Source: BJ22 sp021298375 (GTDB lineage: Bacteria > Planctomycetota > Planctomycetia > Pirellulales > Pirellulaceae). From it: a DNA stretch of 64,000 nucleotides. The notes under the pieces were generated by a model that saw only the letters and a program-made list of their open reading frames with translations, was not told the DNA's origin and did not search any database. Location: assembly GCA_046343015.1 (NCBI GenBank), contig JBKDOL010000032.1:62001-126000 (forward strand), in the 5' to 3' direction. Both the position numbers and the translations under genes were made by a program. The first letter of the stretch is position 1, and each line of letters opens with the position of its first letter. This document shows positions 16,371-24,448 of this stretch, one piece after another.

Positions 16371-18425
16371 ATGCCATTTTCGGATAATCGATTGTCCCAG
16401 GGCCGGCATGGGGAACGCACGACCAAAACACTGGCTCAAACAGTGGCTGCCGTCTGGGTCCTCCCCAGTCTGCTCCTGCTCCTCAGCCTGACTGCATTCC
16501 CGGCTGCTTGCGATTCGCTGCAGGCCCAGGAGACCGAGTCGGCAATCGAACTCCGCGGATTTCGCGGAGAGCTCGTTCCCTGGCCACCGGTCCACTCGCC
16601 TCCCGCGGCAGCCAAGCCCCAAGTGTTGGTGTTTATCGGGACCGGTTGTCCGCTGGTAAAGCTCTACGCCTCACGCTTGCAGCAGCTGGCAAGCAAGTAT
16701 CGAGAACAAGTGGACTTCCTTGCAATCGACCCGCACCCGCAGGATTCGCTCGAGGAACTGGCTGCCTTCGCCCGCCAGCACCAAATTGAATTTGCCGTCG
16801 CCAAGGATGTTGGCCAGCATCTGGCTCGCCGCTTTGGCATCACTCGAACTCCCGAAGTCGTGCTGCTCGATCAAGCCGGAGTTCCTCGCTACCAAGGTCG
16901 AATCGACGATCAGTACGGCATTGGTTTTCAACGCAAATCGCCCGAGCGTGAGGATCTGAAGCTGGCTCTGGAGGCTATGTTAAACAAGCAAGCTGTCGAA
17001 ATGACGCGGACGGATTCCAGCGGCTGTCTTGTGAATTATCGCCGTGCTCCGGAAAAGTCCGGGCCAATCACCTATGCCTCTCATGTGGCCCGGATTCTCA
17101 ACGAGCACTGTGTGCGTTGCCACCGCGAGGGGCAAATCGGTCCGTTTGCCATGAGCGACTACGAGGAAGTCGCCGGTTGGGCTGAGATGATTGCGGAAGT
17201 GGTCCGGGAAAAGCGCATGCCACCATGGCACGCCGATCCCAAATTTGGCAAATGGACGAACGACTGCAGCCTTGCTGAGGAAGACCGGCAGACCTTGATT
17301 GACTGGGTCGCGGCGGGGGCTCCGGCTGGCGACTTGACTACCGCTCCACCACCACCCGAATTCGTTGCCGATTGGCAGTTGCCGCAAACACCAGACTTGG
17401 TCGTGTCGGTCACAAAACAACCGGTCAAGGTTCGTTCAACCGGCGACGTCAAATATCAGTACTTCGTCGTGGACCCGAAGTTGACTGAAGATAAATGGAT
17501 TCGCGCAGCTGAACTTCGCCCGAGCAACTTGCGGGTCGTACACCACATCCTCTGCTTTCTCCGGCCCCGCGGCTCGGAAGGGCTCGGCGGTGACGGTGAA
17601 GGCTTGGATGGCTTTCTCTGCGGTTATGTTCCAGGAATGCTCCCGCTGGCGTTGCCGGCGGGAATGGCCAAGCGGATCCCCAAAGATTCGGAGTTGGTTT
17701 TTCAAGTGCACTACACGCCCATTGGCTCCCCGCAGGAAGACCTCAGCCAACTCGGTTTGGTCTTTGCCCAGGCCGACGCGATCACACATGAAGTCGTCAC
17801 GACCAGCGCCGTCAATCCGCGCATCCAGATTCCGCCCGGAAAGCGGGGGCACGAAGAGACCGCTTGGAATCGCCATCGGCTGGGCGATTGGCCAATCATC
17901 AGCCTGATGCCGCACCTGCATCTTCGCGGTCAGGCGTTCAAGTACGAAGCCGTTTACGAAGATGGCCGCCGCGAGACCTTGCTGGATGTGCCCGCTTACG
18001 ATTTCAACTGGCAGACGTCCTACCAGGCCACCGACCCTTTGCGGTTGCCCAAGGGAACCCGGATTTTCTGCACCGCGACTTATGACAACTCTTCCGGAAA
18101 CCTCAATAATCCCGATCCCAAGTCGCGCGTCACCTGGGGCGACCAGACCTGGGAGGAGATGATGATTGGCTACTTCGACGTGGCGATCCCATTGGAGGAT
18201 ACCCGCGCGCGACGGGAACTGGGACCGGCGGCCAGCGCGGAGGATGCGTTTCTCGAGCAAGCCGAGCGATTGTTGGAGCGGTGGGACAAAAACGGAAATG
18301 AGCGAGTGGAGCTTGCCGAAGTTCCCGAGCGCTGGCGCAATGCGGTGCGAGCCGCCACCCCCGCTGGCGACATTTCGCTGACCGCCGCCGATTTGGCCAA
18401 ACTACTCGCCAAGTTGAAACGCTGA
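16371..18425 (+). CDS. Secreted redoxin / cytochrome-c-like / copper monooxygenase-like fusion
   Basis: A 684-residue exported multidomain protein. After an N-terminal hydrophobic segment (about 27-47) comes a thioredoxin-fold redoxin domain (about 60-205) with a single peroxidatic-type cysteine, C93, in GTGCPLVKLY and no CxxC. A heme-type CVRCH motif (C247, C250, H251) follows, in a segment resembling planctomycete cytochromes (MPPWHADP). Residues about 340-610 resemble peptidylglycine-hydroxylating/dopamine-beta monooxygenases and keep candidates for all six copper ligands: H391 and H392 (VVHHILCF), H447 (QVHYTP), H515 and H517 (MPHLHLRG), and M597/M598 (WEEMMIGYF). The tail has one EF-hand-like loop (DKNGNERVELAE, 639-650). 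The ATG at 16371 has GAGGAG 9 bp upstream. The substrate is unknown. Confidence 0.82.
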   Translation: MPFSDNRLSQGRHGERTTKTLAQTVAAVWVLPSLLLLLSLTAFPAACDSLQAQETESAIELRGFRGELVPWPPVHSPPAAAKPQVLVFIGTGCPLVKLYASRLQQLASKYREQVDFLAIDPHPQDSLEELAAFARQHQIEFAVAKDVGQHLARRFGITRTPEVVLLDQAGVPRYQGRIDDQYGIGFQRKSPEREDLKLALEAMLNKQAVEMTRTDSSGCLVNYRRAPEKSGPITYASHVARILNEHCVRCHREGQIGPFAMSDYEEVAGWAEMIAEVVREKRMPPWHADPKFGKWTNDCSLAEEDRQTLIDWVAAGAPAGDLTTAPPPPEFVADWQLPQTPDLVVSVTKQPVKVRSTGDVKYQYFVVDPKLTEDKWIRAAELRPSNLRVVHHILCFLRPRGSEGLGGDGEGLDGFLCGYVPGMLPLALPAGMAKRIPKDSELVFQVHYTPIGSPQEDLSQLGLVFAQADAITHEVVTTSAVNPRIQIPPGKRGHEETAWNRHRLGDWPIISLMPHLHLRGQAFKYEAVYEDGRRETLLDVPAYDFNWQTSYQATDPLRLPKGTRIFCTATYDNSSGNLNNPDPKSRVTWGDQTWEEMMIGYFDVAIPLEDTRARRELGPAASAEDAFLEQAERLLERWDKNGNERVELAEVPERWRNAVRAATPAGDISLTAADLAKLLAKLKR

Positions 18426-18813
18426 GCGGCAACTGGGCTCAGGTGGGCGAAAGGCGATCAGCCCGCGCGTCACTACTCGCGGCATCATTACTCGCGGCAT
18501 CATTACTCGCGGCATCGAGGCGGAAGATGTTTCTCCGTCAGTTGATGATCGGCCTTTCGGTGGCTGCGCACCCACTTGCCGCGGCCCCCAGTCCCAACTT
18601 GGGATCTGTCGAATTCAAACGGCAGTTTTGCTGAACGACCACCGCCGAACTCTCAGTCGGACTCTTCCCTGGATTAGGTTCAGCGTCCAGCGCGATTCCT
18701 GTTAGAATGGATGGGAAGTCAGATGGAACCGGCGGTGAGTTCATCGCCTGTTCGGTTTGGCAACCGGGAGAGCATTTCCCCCGGGATTTCCTAGTCTTGA
18801 TTGTGACGCTGCA
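18426..18813. other. Intergenic region before the PSD1-type gene
   Basis: About 388 bp. It contains the 3 x 15 bp array at 18470-18514 and a possible -10 box TAGAAT at 18703-18708, whose -35 partner is poor. No gene is supported. Confidence 0.5.
18470..18514. repeat. Tandem repeat, 3 x 15 bp
   Basis: Three copies of TCATTACTCGCGGCA (first copy TCACTACTCGCGGCA), beginning 45 bp after the stop of the copper-monooxygenase fusion. Confidence 0.9.
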
Positions 18814-21800
18814 ATGAAACAGGCTCGCTTTTTCATTTGGTTTGGATGTTGCTGTTGTCTGTGGTGGTGGGGGGCGACCCCGGCAGAAGCTCAAAAGCTC
18901 TCTTACAACCGCGATGTCCGGCCGATTTTGACCGATAACTGCTTTGCTTGTCATGGTCCGGACAGTGCCGCCCGGCAGGCCGACCTCCGCCTGGATAAAC
19001 GGGAAGCGGCCGTCGACTCGGGCGCCATCGAACCGGGCGAACCCGATTCCAGTCAGGTGGTCGAGCGAATCTACTCGACCGACCCGGACCTGGTGATGCC
19101 TCCTCCCAGTTCGCACAAGCAATTGACCGAGGAACAAAAGCAAACGCTTCGCACCTGGATTGCCGAGGGTGCCAACTATGAAGCGCATTGGTCGCTGATT
19201 CCGCCGCAGAAGCCCATCCTCCCGGCGGTCAAGAACAACGCCTGGGTGCGCAACCCGATCGATGTCTTTGTGCTCGCAAAGCTTGAGTCGTTGGGCCTTC
19301 AGCCAGCTACTGAGGCCGACTTGCCGACGCTGGTCCGCCGCGCTGCGCTCGACTTGACTGGACTGCCTCCAACACCGGCTGAGTTGGCCGAGGTTCTCCA
19401 GGACCCTGCCCCGGATCGCTACGAGCGCTACCTCGATCGCCTGCTGGCGAAACCGCAGTGGGGGGAGCATCGGGGCCGGTATTGGCTCGACTATGCCCGT
19501 TATGCAGACACTCATGGGATTCACTTCGACAATTATCGCGAAGTCTGGGCCTATCGCGATTGGGTAATCAATGCGTTCAACGCCAACCAACCTTTTGATC
19601 AGTTTACGGTTGAGCAGTTGGCTGGCGATTTGCTCCCCTCACCCTCCCTGGAACAGCAAGTGGCAACGGGGTTCAATCGTTGCAATATCACGACGAACGA
19701 GGGAGGTGTGATTGGTGAAGAGTACCTCGTGCTCTACGCCCGTGATCGAGTGGAAACGACCTCGCTGGTCTGGTTGGGACTGACTGCCGGCTGCGCCGTG
19801 TGTCACGATCACAAGTACGACCCGATCACTCAGAAGGAGTTTTATGAACTCGCCGCCTTTTTCAACAATACAGTCCAGGATGCAATGGATGGCAACATCA
19901 AGGACACGCCACCGAACATCTTTGTTCCGTTGAAAGCAGATCGCGACCGGTGGCAAGCGCTCAAAACAGAGCTTGCAGCGCTCGACCAGCAGCATGCCGG
20001 ATTGCGCGAGTCGGCCAAGCCTGAATTCGATGCGTGGCTGGCGAATCAGTCTGGACAGAAGGTGGGCTTGGCCGCACCTGCGCCCACTGCTGAGGGGCTC
20101 GATTTTCACGCGCTGCTGGCTGATGGCGGCACCTCGGCGCTGACGGCCCTGAATCGGGGACAACTTCAGCGATACAGCACTCGCGGGAACGCCGTCTGGC
20201 AGCCCGGAGCGATTTCCGAACAGGCTTGGCAAGTTACGCGCGACGCGCAACCCGAGTTTGCCGATGTCGGCGATTACGATTTGGCTCAGCCTTTCACCGC
20301 CGCGGCTTGGGTCAAGTTGCCGCATGAAAACCTGGTAGGCGCGATCGCGGCGCGAATGGACGAAGCGGCTCAGTTTCGCGGCTGGGATTTCTGGCTGCAA
20401 AACGGACGGGTCGGGACGCACCTTATTCACCAGTGGCCGCAGAATGCCTTGAAAGTTGTCAGCCGGCAGCGGCTGACGCCCGGCCGCTGGCATCATGTGG
20501 CCTTCTCACACGATGGCAGCGGAAAACCGGCAGGTATCCAGATCTGGATTGACGGCGAGTCGGTGCCGTTTGATGTCGAGCAGAATTCGCTCAGCGAAAC
20601 GACGCGCACTGCGACTCCGTTTCGGATTGGAAACCGAAGTGGGAATGCATTGAGCGAGAACCTGCTCGTTCAGGGTCTGCGACTTTATCAGCGCGTCCTG
20701 CCGACTGAGGAACTGGCCGGAATTCAACAGTGGGAACGCAATCGTTATCTGTTCGGACGTCAAGCGCCGCTGAGCGATGAGGAGCGAACCGAGTTGCTCG
20801 ACTGGTATCTGCGGACCCAGCACGCCGGTTATCGCGAGCTGACTGCGACGATTGCAGCCCGCCGCCAGGAGTACCAGCAGATTGAGCGGAGAGGAACGCG
20901 AGCGCATGTGATGGCCGAGCGAGGCAACCAGCAGCCCCACGCCTACGTCCTGTTCCGGGGCGATTACGACAAGCGTCGGGATCAGGTTTTTCCGGATACT
21001 CCCGACGTGCTCCCGCCTCTGCCGTCGGACTTGCCGCGCAATCGCCTTGGGCTGGCCCAGTGGTTGGTCCGCCCCGAAAATCCGCTGACTTCACGGGTGA
21101 CCGTCAATCGTTTCTGGCAGGAGGTTTTTGGGCAAGGACTGGTTTCGACTTCGGGCGACTTCGGGGTGACCGGCCAGTTGCCTTCCCATCCAGAGCTCCT
21201 CGATTATCTCGCCGTCTCGTTTCGCGAGGAGGGATGGGATGTCAAACGCTTTTTCAAGCAGCTGTTGACGAGTGCGACCTATCGACAAAGCGCTGTGGCC
21301 AGTGCCGAGAAGCTCGCGGCTGATCCGGGCAATGTGTGGCTATCACGCGGCCCGCGGTTCCGGATGGATGCCGAGATGATTCGGGACTATGCGCTGGCGG
21401 CCAGCGGACTGCTTTATCCGGAGATTGGAGGACCAAGCGTGCGGCCTTACCAGCCCCCCGGAGTCTGGGAGGCGGTGGCGATGCCGGAGAGCAACACAAA
21501 GAGCTATCGTGAAGACGATGGAGCCAATCTCTATCGCCGGAGCATGTATACGTTCTGGAAGCGGGCGGCTCCGCCAGCTTCGATGGATATTCTGAATGCC
21601 CCCAACCGGGAAACGTGCACCGTCCGGCGCGATCGGACCAACACCCCGCTGCAGGCTCTGGTCACCTTGAACGACCCCCAGTTTGTCGAGGCGGCCAGAT
21701 CGCTCGCCCAACGCCTGCTCGCCGCTGAAAAAGGCGTGTCGGCGGAGCGGCAGAATGAGCTGCTCCAGGACGCGGGCCGAACCCTGCTGGCCCGAACCTT

Positions 21801-21999
21801 CACAGCCGAGGAACTGGCGATTGTGAACGACTCGCTCACAGCCATTCGAAAGCAATACGAAGCTGACCCCGCTGCCGCCGACCAGTTGCTCCGCATTGGC
21901 CGCACGCCAGTCGCTGCCGAGTTGCCGCCCACCGAACTTGCCAGCTGGACCATGCTCCTGAACCAGCTGATGAATCTCGATGAGCTGCTGAACAAGTAG
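18814..21999 (+). CDS. Planctomycete cytochrome / DUF1549 / DUF1553 (PSD1-type) secreted protein
   Basis: A 1061-residue exported protein of the family greatly expanded in planctomycetes. Its signal peptide contains an unusual run of four cysteines (GCCCCLWWWG) and a probable AEA cleavage site. A planctomycete cytochrome C domain follows with a heme motif CFACH (C43, C46, H47), then the DUF1549 domain (about 155-360: PIDVFVLAKLESLGLQPA, WLDYARYADTHG, CAVCHDHKYDPI). A concanavalin/LamG-like insert lies at about 465-650 (FTAAAWVKLPHENL, GRWHHVAFSHDGSG), then the DUF1553 domain (about 740-1000: TSRVTVNRFWQEVFG, GDFGVTGQLPSHPELLDYLA, RRSMYTFWKR, CTVRRDRTNTPLQALV). Linkage to the DUF1501 gene 72 bp downstream is typical. 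A polysaccharide-degrading role is often proposed for these pairs but unproven. Confidence 0.92.
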   Translation: MKQARFFIWFGCCCCLWWWGATPAEAQKLSYNRDVRPILTDNCFACHGPDSAARQADLRLDKREAAVDSGAIEPGEPDSSQVVERIYSTDPDLVMPPPSSHKQLTEEQKQTLRTWIAEGANYEAHWSLIPPQKPILPAVKNNAWVRNPIDVFVLAKLESLGLQPATEADLPTLVRRAALDLTGLPPTPAELAEVLQDPAPDRYERYLDRLLAKPQWGEHRGRYWLDYARYADTHGIHFDNYREVWAYRDWVINAFNANQPFDQFTVEQLAGDLLPSPSLEQQVATGFNRCNITTNEGGVIGEEYLVLYARDRVETTSLVWLGLTAGCAVCHDHKYDPITQKEFYELAAFFNNTVQDAMDGNIKDTPPNIFVPLKADRDRWQALKTELAALDQQHAGLRESAKPEFDAWLANQSGQKVGLAAPAPTAEGLDFHALLADGGTSALTALNRGQLQRYSTRGNAVWQPGAISEQAWQVTRDAQPEFADVGDYDLAQPFTAAAWVKLPHENLVGAIAARMDEAAQFRGWDFWLQNGRVGTHLIHQWPQNALKVVSRQRLTPGRWHHVAFSHDGSGKPAGIQIWIDGESVPFDVEQNSLSETTRTATPFRIGNRSGNALSENLLVQGLRLYQRVLPTEELAGIQQWERNRYLFGRQAPLSDEERTELLDWYLRTQHAGYRELTATIAARRQEYQQIERRGTRAHVMAERGNQQPHAYVLFRGDYDKRRDQVFPDTPDVLPPLPSDLPRNRLGLAQWLVRPENPLTSRVTVNRFWQEVFGQGLVSTSGDFGVTGQLPSHPELLDYLAVSFREEGWDVKRFFKQLLTSATYRQSAVASAEKLAADPGNVWLSRGPRFRMDAEMIRDYALAASGLLYPEIGGPSVRPYQPPGVWEAVAMPESNTKSYREDDGANLYRRSMYTFWKRAAPPASMDILNAPNRETCTVRRDRTNTPLQALVTLNDPQFVEAARSLAQRLLAAEKGVSAERQNELLQDAGRTLLARTFTAEELAIVNDSLTAIRKQYEADPAAADQLLRIGRTPVAAELPPTELASWTMLLNQLMNLDELLNK

Positions 22000-22071
22000 C
22001 GGGTTTGCAGGCGGCCCGTTTGCAGTTTGGTTGATTGATGAGTGATGACTGGAAAAAGGTAGAGAGAACAA

Positions 22072-23562
22072 ATGGCTTTCAATCAGGTTCACCCGCTGTT
22101 TGCAGATTACGTTCGCTACGAGACGCGGCGGCAGTTTTTTCGCCGCGGGGGAAATGCCGTTGGGGCCGCGGCGCTGGCAGCTTTGGCCGGGTCGGAGTTG
22201 ATTGCCGGGCAGTCCCCTGATGAGACCAAGCCGGCGCTCGGGGGCGTCCCCGGGCTTCCGCATTTCCCGCCCAAAGCCAAGAACGTGATCTACCTGCACA
22301 TGGTCGGCGGACCTTCGCAGATGGATTTGTTTGACTACAAGCCGCAGATGAAAGAATGGTATGACAAGGATCTGCCCGAGTCGATTCGCAACGGTCAGCG
22401 GCTGACGACGATGACCAGCGGTCAGTCGCGGTTTCCGATTGCTCCCTCGAAGTACCAGTTCGCCCAGCATGGCCAGAGCGGGATGTGGTTGAGCGAGCTG
22501 CTCCCCTGGACCTCCAAGGTGGTCGATGAGATGTGCTTCATTCGGAGCATGTACACCGAAGCGATTAACCATGAGCCGGCGATCACCCACATGCAAACGG
22601 GCAATATGGTGACGGGACGCCCCTGTATCGGCTCCTGGATCTCTTACGGCCTCGGTTCGCTGAATAACAACCTGCCCACTTTTGTGGTCTTGGTAGCCCA
22701 GCCTACCAACAAGGAACAAATTCAGGCGATTTCGGCCCGGCTCTGGTCCAGCGGTTACCTCTCCGGCGTGCATGCCGGAGTGAGCTTCCGGTCTGCCGGC
22801 GATCCGATCCTCTACATTAACAACCCCCAAGGCGTCTCCTCCGAACTTCGCCGCACGACGCTGGATGGGCTCAAGGCCTTAAACGAGCTGAATTTCCAGC
22901 GAGTCGGCGATCCGGAAATTCACACCCGGATTGCCCAGTATGAGTTGGCATTCCGGATGCAGCACAGCGTTCCGGGCTTGGTGGACCTCAGCCAGGAATC
23001 AGCCGCCACGATGGAACTCTATGGTGAAGAGGCCAGAAAGCCGGGAACCTACGCCAATACGGTGCTTTTGGCGCGGCGGATGGTTGAGCAAGGGGTCCGC
23101 TTTGTACAGGTCTATCTGAACAATTGGGATCACCACGGCAACGTCGCCGGTCGCTTGCCGATGCAGTGCAAGGACGTCGATCAGGCGAACTATGCGTTGA
23201 TCACCGACCTCAAACAACGCGGGTTGCTGGATGACACCTTAATCATCTGGGGCGGCGAGTTCGGCCGGACGATTTATTCCCAAGGCGGACTCTCACCCGA
23301 TAACTACGGCCGCGATCACCATCCTCGTTGCTTTACGATGTGGATGGCGGGCGGCGGAGCCAAGGGCGGGACGATCTACGGTGAAACCGACGACTTTTCC
23401 TATAACATCGTCCGCGATCCAGTGCATGTCCGGGATTTCCACGCCACGATTCTCCACCTCTTGGGAATCGATCACGAGCGCTTTACGTTCAAGCACCAGG
23501 GACTCGACCAGCGATTGACGGGTGTGGAACCAGCCAAAGTCATTCGCGAACTGATTGTCTGA
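22072..23562 (+). CDS. DUF1501 protein with Tat-type signal
   Basis: A 496-residue DUF1501 family protein, related in fold to alkaline phosphatase/sulfatase enzymes. The N-terminus has a twin-arginine-like export signal (RRQFFRRGGNAVGAAALAAL, about 18-37). Family motifs follow in order: NVIYLHMVGGPSQMDLFDYK, HGQSGMWLSELLPW, GSWISYGLGS, NWDHHGN, the metal-site-like IIWGGEFGRT, and GRDHHPRCFTMWMAGGGAKG, then DFHATILHLLGIDHERF near the end. It is the usual partner of the DUF1549/DUF1553 gene just upstream and probably shares its transcript. The enzymatic substrate is not known. Its end converges on the zinc-ribbon gene. Confidence 0.93.
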   Translation: MAFNQVHPLFADYVRYETRRQFFRRGGNAVGAAALAALAGSELIAGQSPDETKPALGGVPGLPHFPPKAKNVIYLHMVGGPSQMDLFDYKPQMKEWYDKDLPESIRNGQRLTTMTSGQSRFPIAPSKYQFAQHGQSGMWLSELLPWTSKVVDEMCFIRSMYTEAINHEPAITHMQTGNMVTGRPCIGSWISYGLGSLNNNLPTFVVLVAQPTNKEQIQAISARLWSSGYLSGVHAGVSFRSAGDPILYINNPQGVSSELRRTTLDGLKALNELNFQRVGDPEIHTRIAQYELAFRMQHSVPGLVDLSQESAATMELYGEEARKPGTYANTVLLARRMVEQGVRFVQVYLNNWDHHGNVAGRLPMQCKDVDQANYALITDLKQRGLLDDTLIIWGGEFGRTIYSQGGLSPDNYGRDHHPRCFTMWMAGGGAKGGTIYGETDDFSYNIVRDPVHVRDFHATILHLLGIDHERFTFKHQGLDQRLTGVEPAKVIRELIV

Positions 23563-23755
23563 GCCGAGCCGACGTGCGACCGATTCCTGACTTCTCCGAA
23601 CTTGAGGTTTGCGGCCGGTTCTGCAACTCACCGCACGAGAGCAACTGCTGCCTCAGTCACGGGGTATGTCGAGCTGACAAAGTCGCGAGAGGGCCGTGGC
23701 CAGGTTCGGTCTGGACGGATTCGTGGATCGCCGCGGGCTGAATCCGGTCCAGAAT

Positions 23756-24265
23756 TTAGAAGAAAATCCCGCTCCGCAAGAGGTCCAAGGTGGCCCCTCT
23801 GACGGCCTGCTGAAATGGCGAGCCTCGGTCCTTGAGCTTGGAGAGCCTTCGTTCATACTCGGCGCGCTCTGTGGCAGTCATGTTTTTTAGTCGCTCACGC
23901 ATCGCATTCAGTTCCAGCCGCTGAGGGCGGGATTCAAATGCCAGTTGCAGCAGCGCCAACTCCCTTGGGTCGAACCAGGTCAACTGGCAGGGGTCGCACT
24001 CGTCAAGCTGGAAGCCAAAATCCTTGACTTCTATTTTGGTCATTCTGGCTTGGCACTGCGGACATCGGAGTACCGCAAGGGTATCGTGGTTGGGAGTGCC
24101 CCGGATCTCTTCTCTCAATTGTTCGAGTTCTTTGTCGACGCGTCGTTCGATCGTCTTGACGCGATGGTTCGGAAGCAGCAGGCCCAGACAATCGGTACAC
24201 TGCTGCACATTGGTTCGGGCGTAGGTAACGCGACTCAGTCGCAAATCGCAAACTGGACATTTCAT
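23756..24265 (-). CDS. Zinc-ribbon protein (zf-TFIIB type)
   Basis: A 169-residue cytoplasmic protein with two zinc-ribbon half-sites: MKCPVCDLRL and QQCTDCLGLLLP in the first 35 residues, and LRCPQCQARM and DECDPCQLTWFDPRELALL at about 66-105. The C-x-x-C ... C-x-x-C-x-G-x-W/L-x-x-x-x-E-L layout matches the zf-TFIIB family, generally of unknown function. The C-terminal third is charged and helical (RERLKNMTATERAEYERRL). It is transcribed alone, with nothing in the neighbourhood indicating a partner. Confidence 0.8.
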   Translation of the reverse strand: MKCPVCDLRLSRVTYARTNVQQCTDCLGLLLPNHRVKTIERRVDKELEQLREEIRGTPNHDTLAVLRCPQCQARMTKIEVKDFGFQLDECDPCQLTWFDPRELALLQLAFESRPQRLELNAMRERLKNMTATERAEYERRLSKLKDRGSPFQQAVRGATLDLLRSGIFF

Positions 24266-24448
24266 GATTTGATTCCAGCTTCTGCACCCGATGCGTGAAG
24301 AACGCTAACCGAGATGATGCTGAGCAACCGAGACTGGACTGTTTTCCCGCACCGGGCATCCGCGATTAGCCCAGAGGGCCGAGGCGGATGTCGGGCGGAA
24401 TCCGGTCAGCCCGCTCTCAGGCCCGCCGGTTGCGATCGAGGGAGAGTT

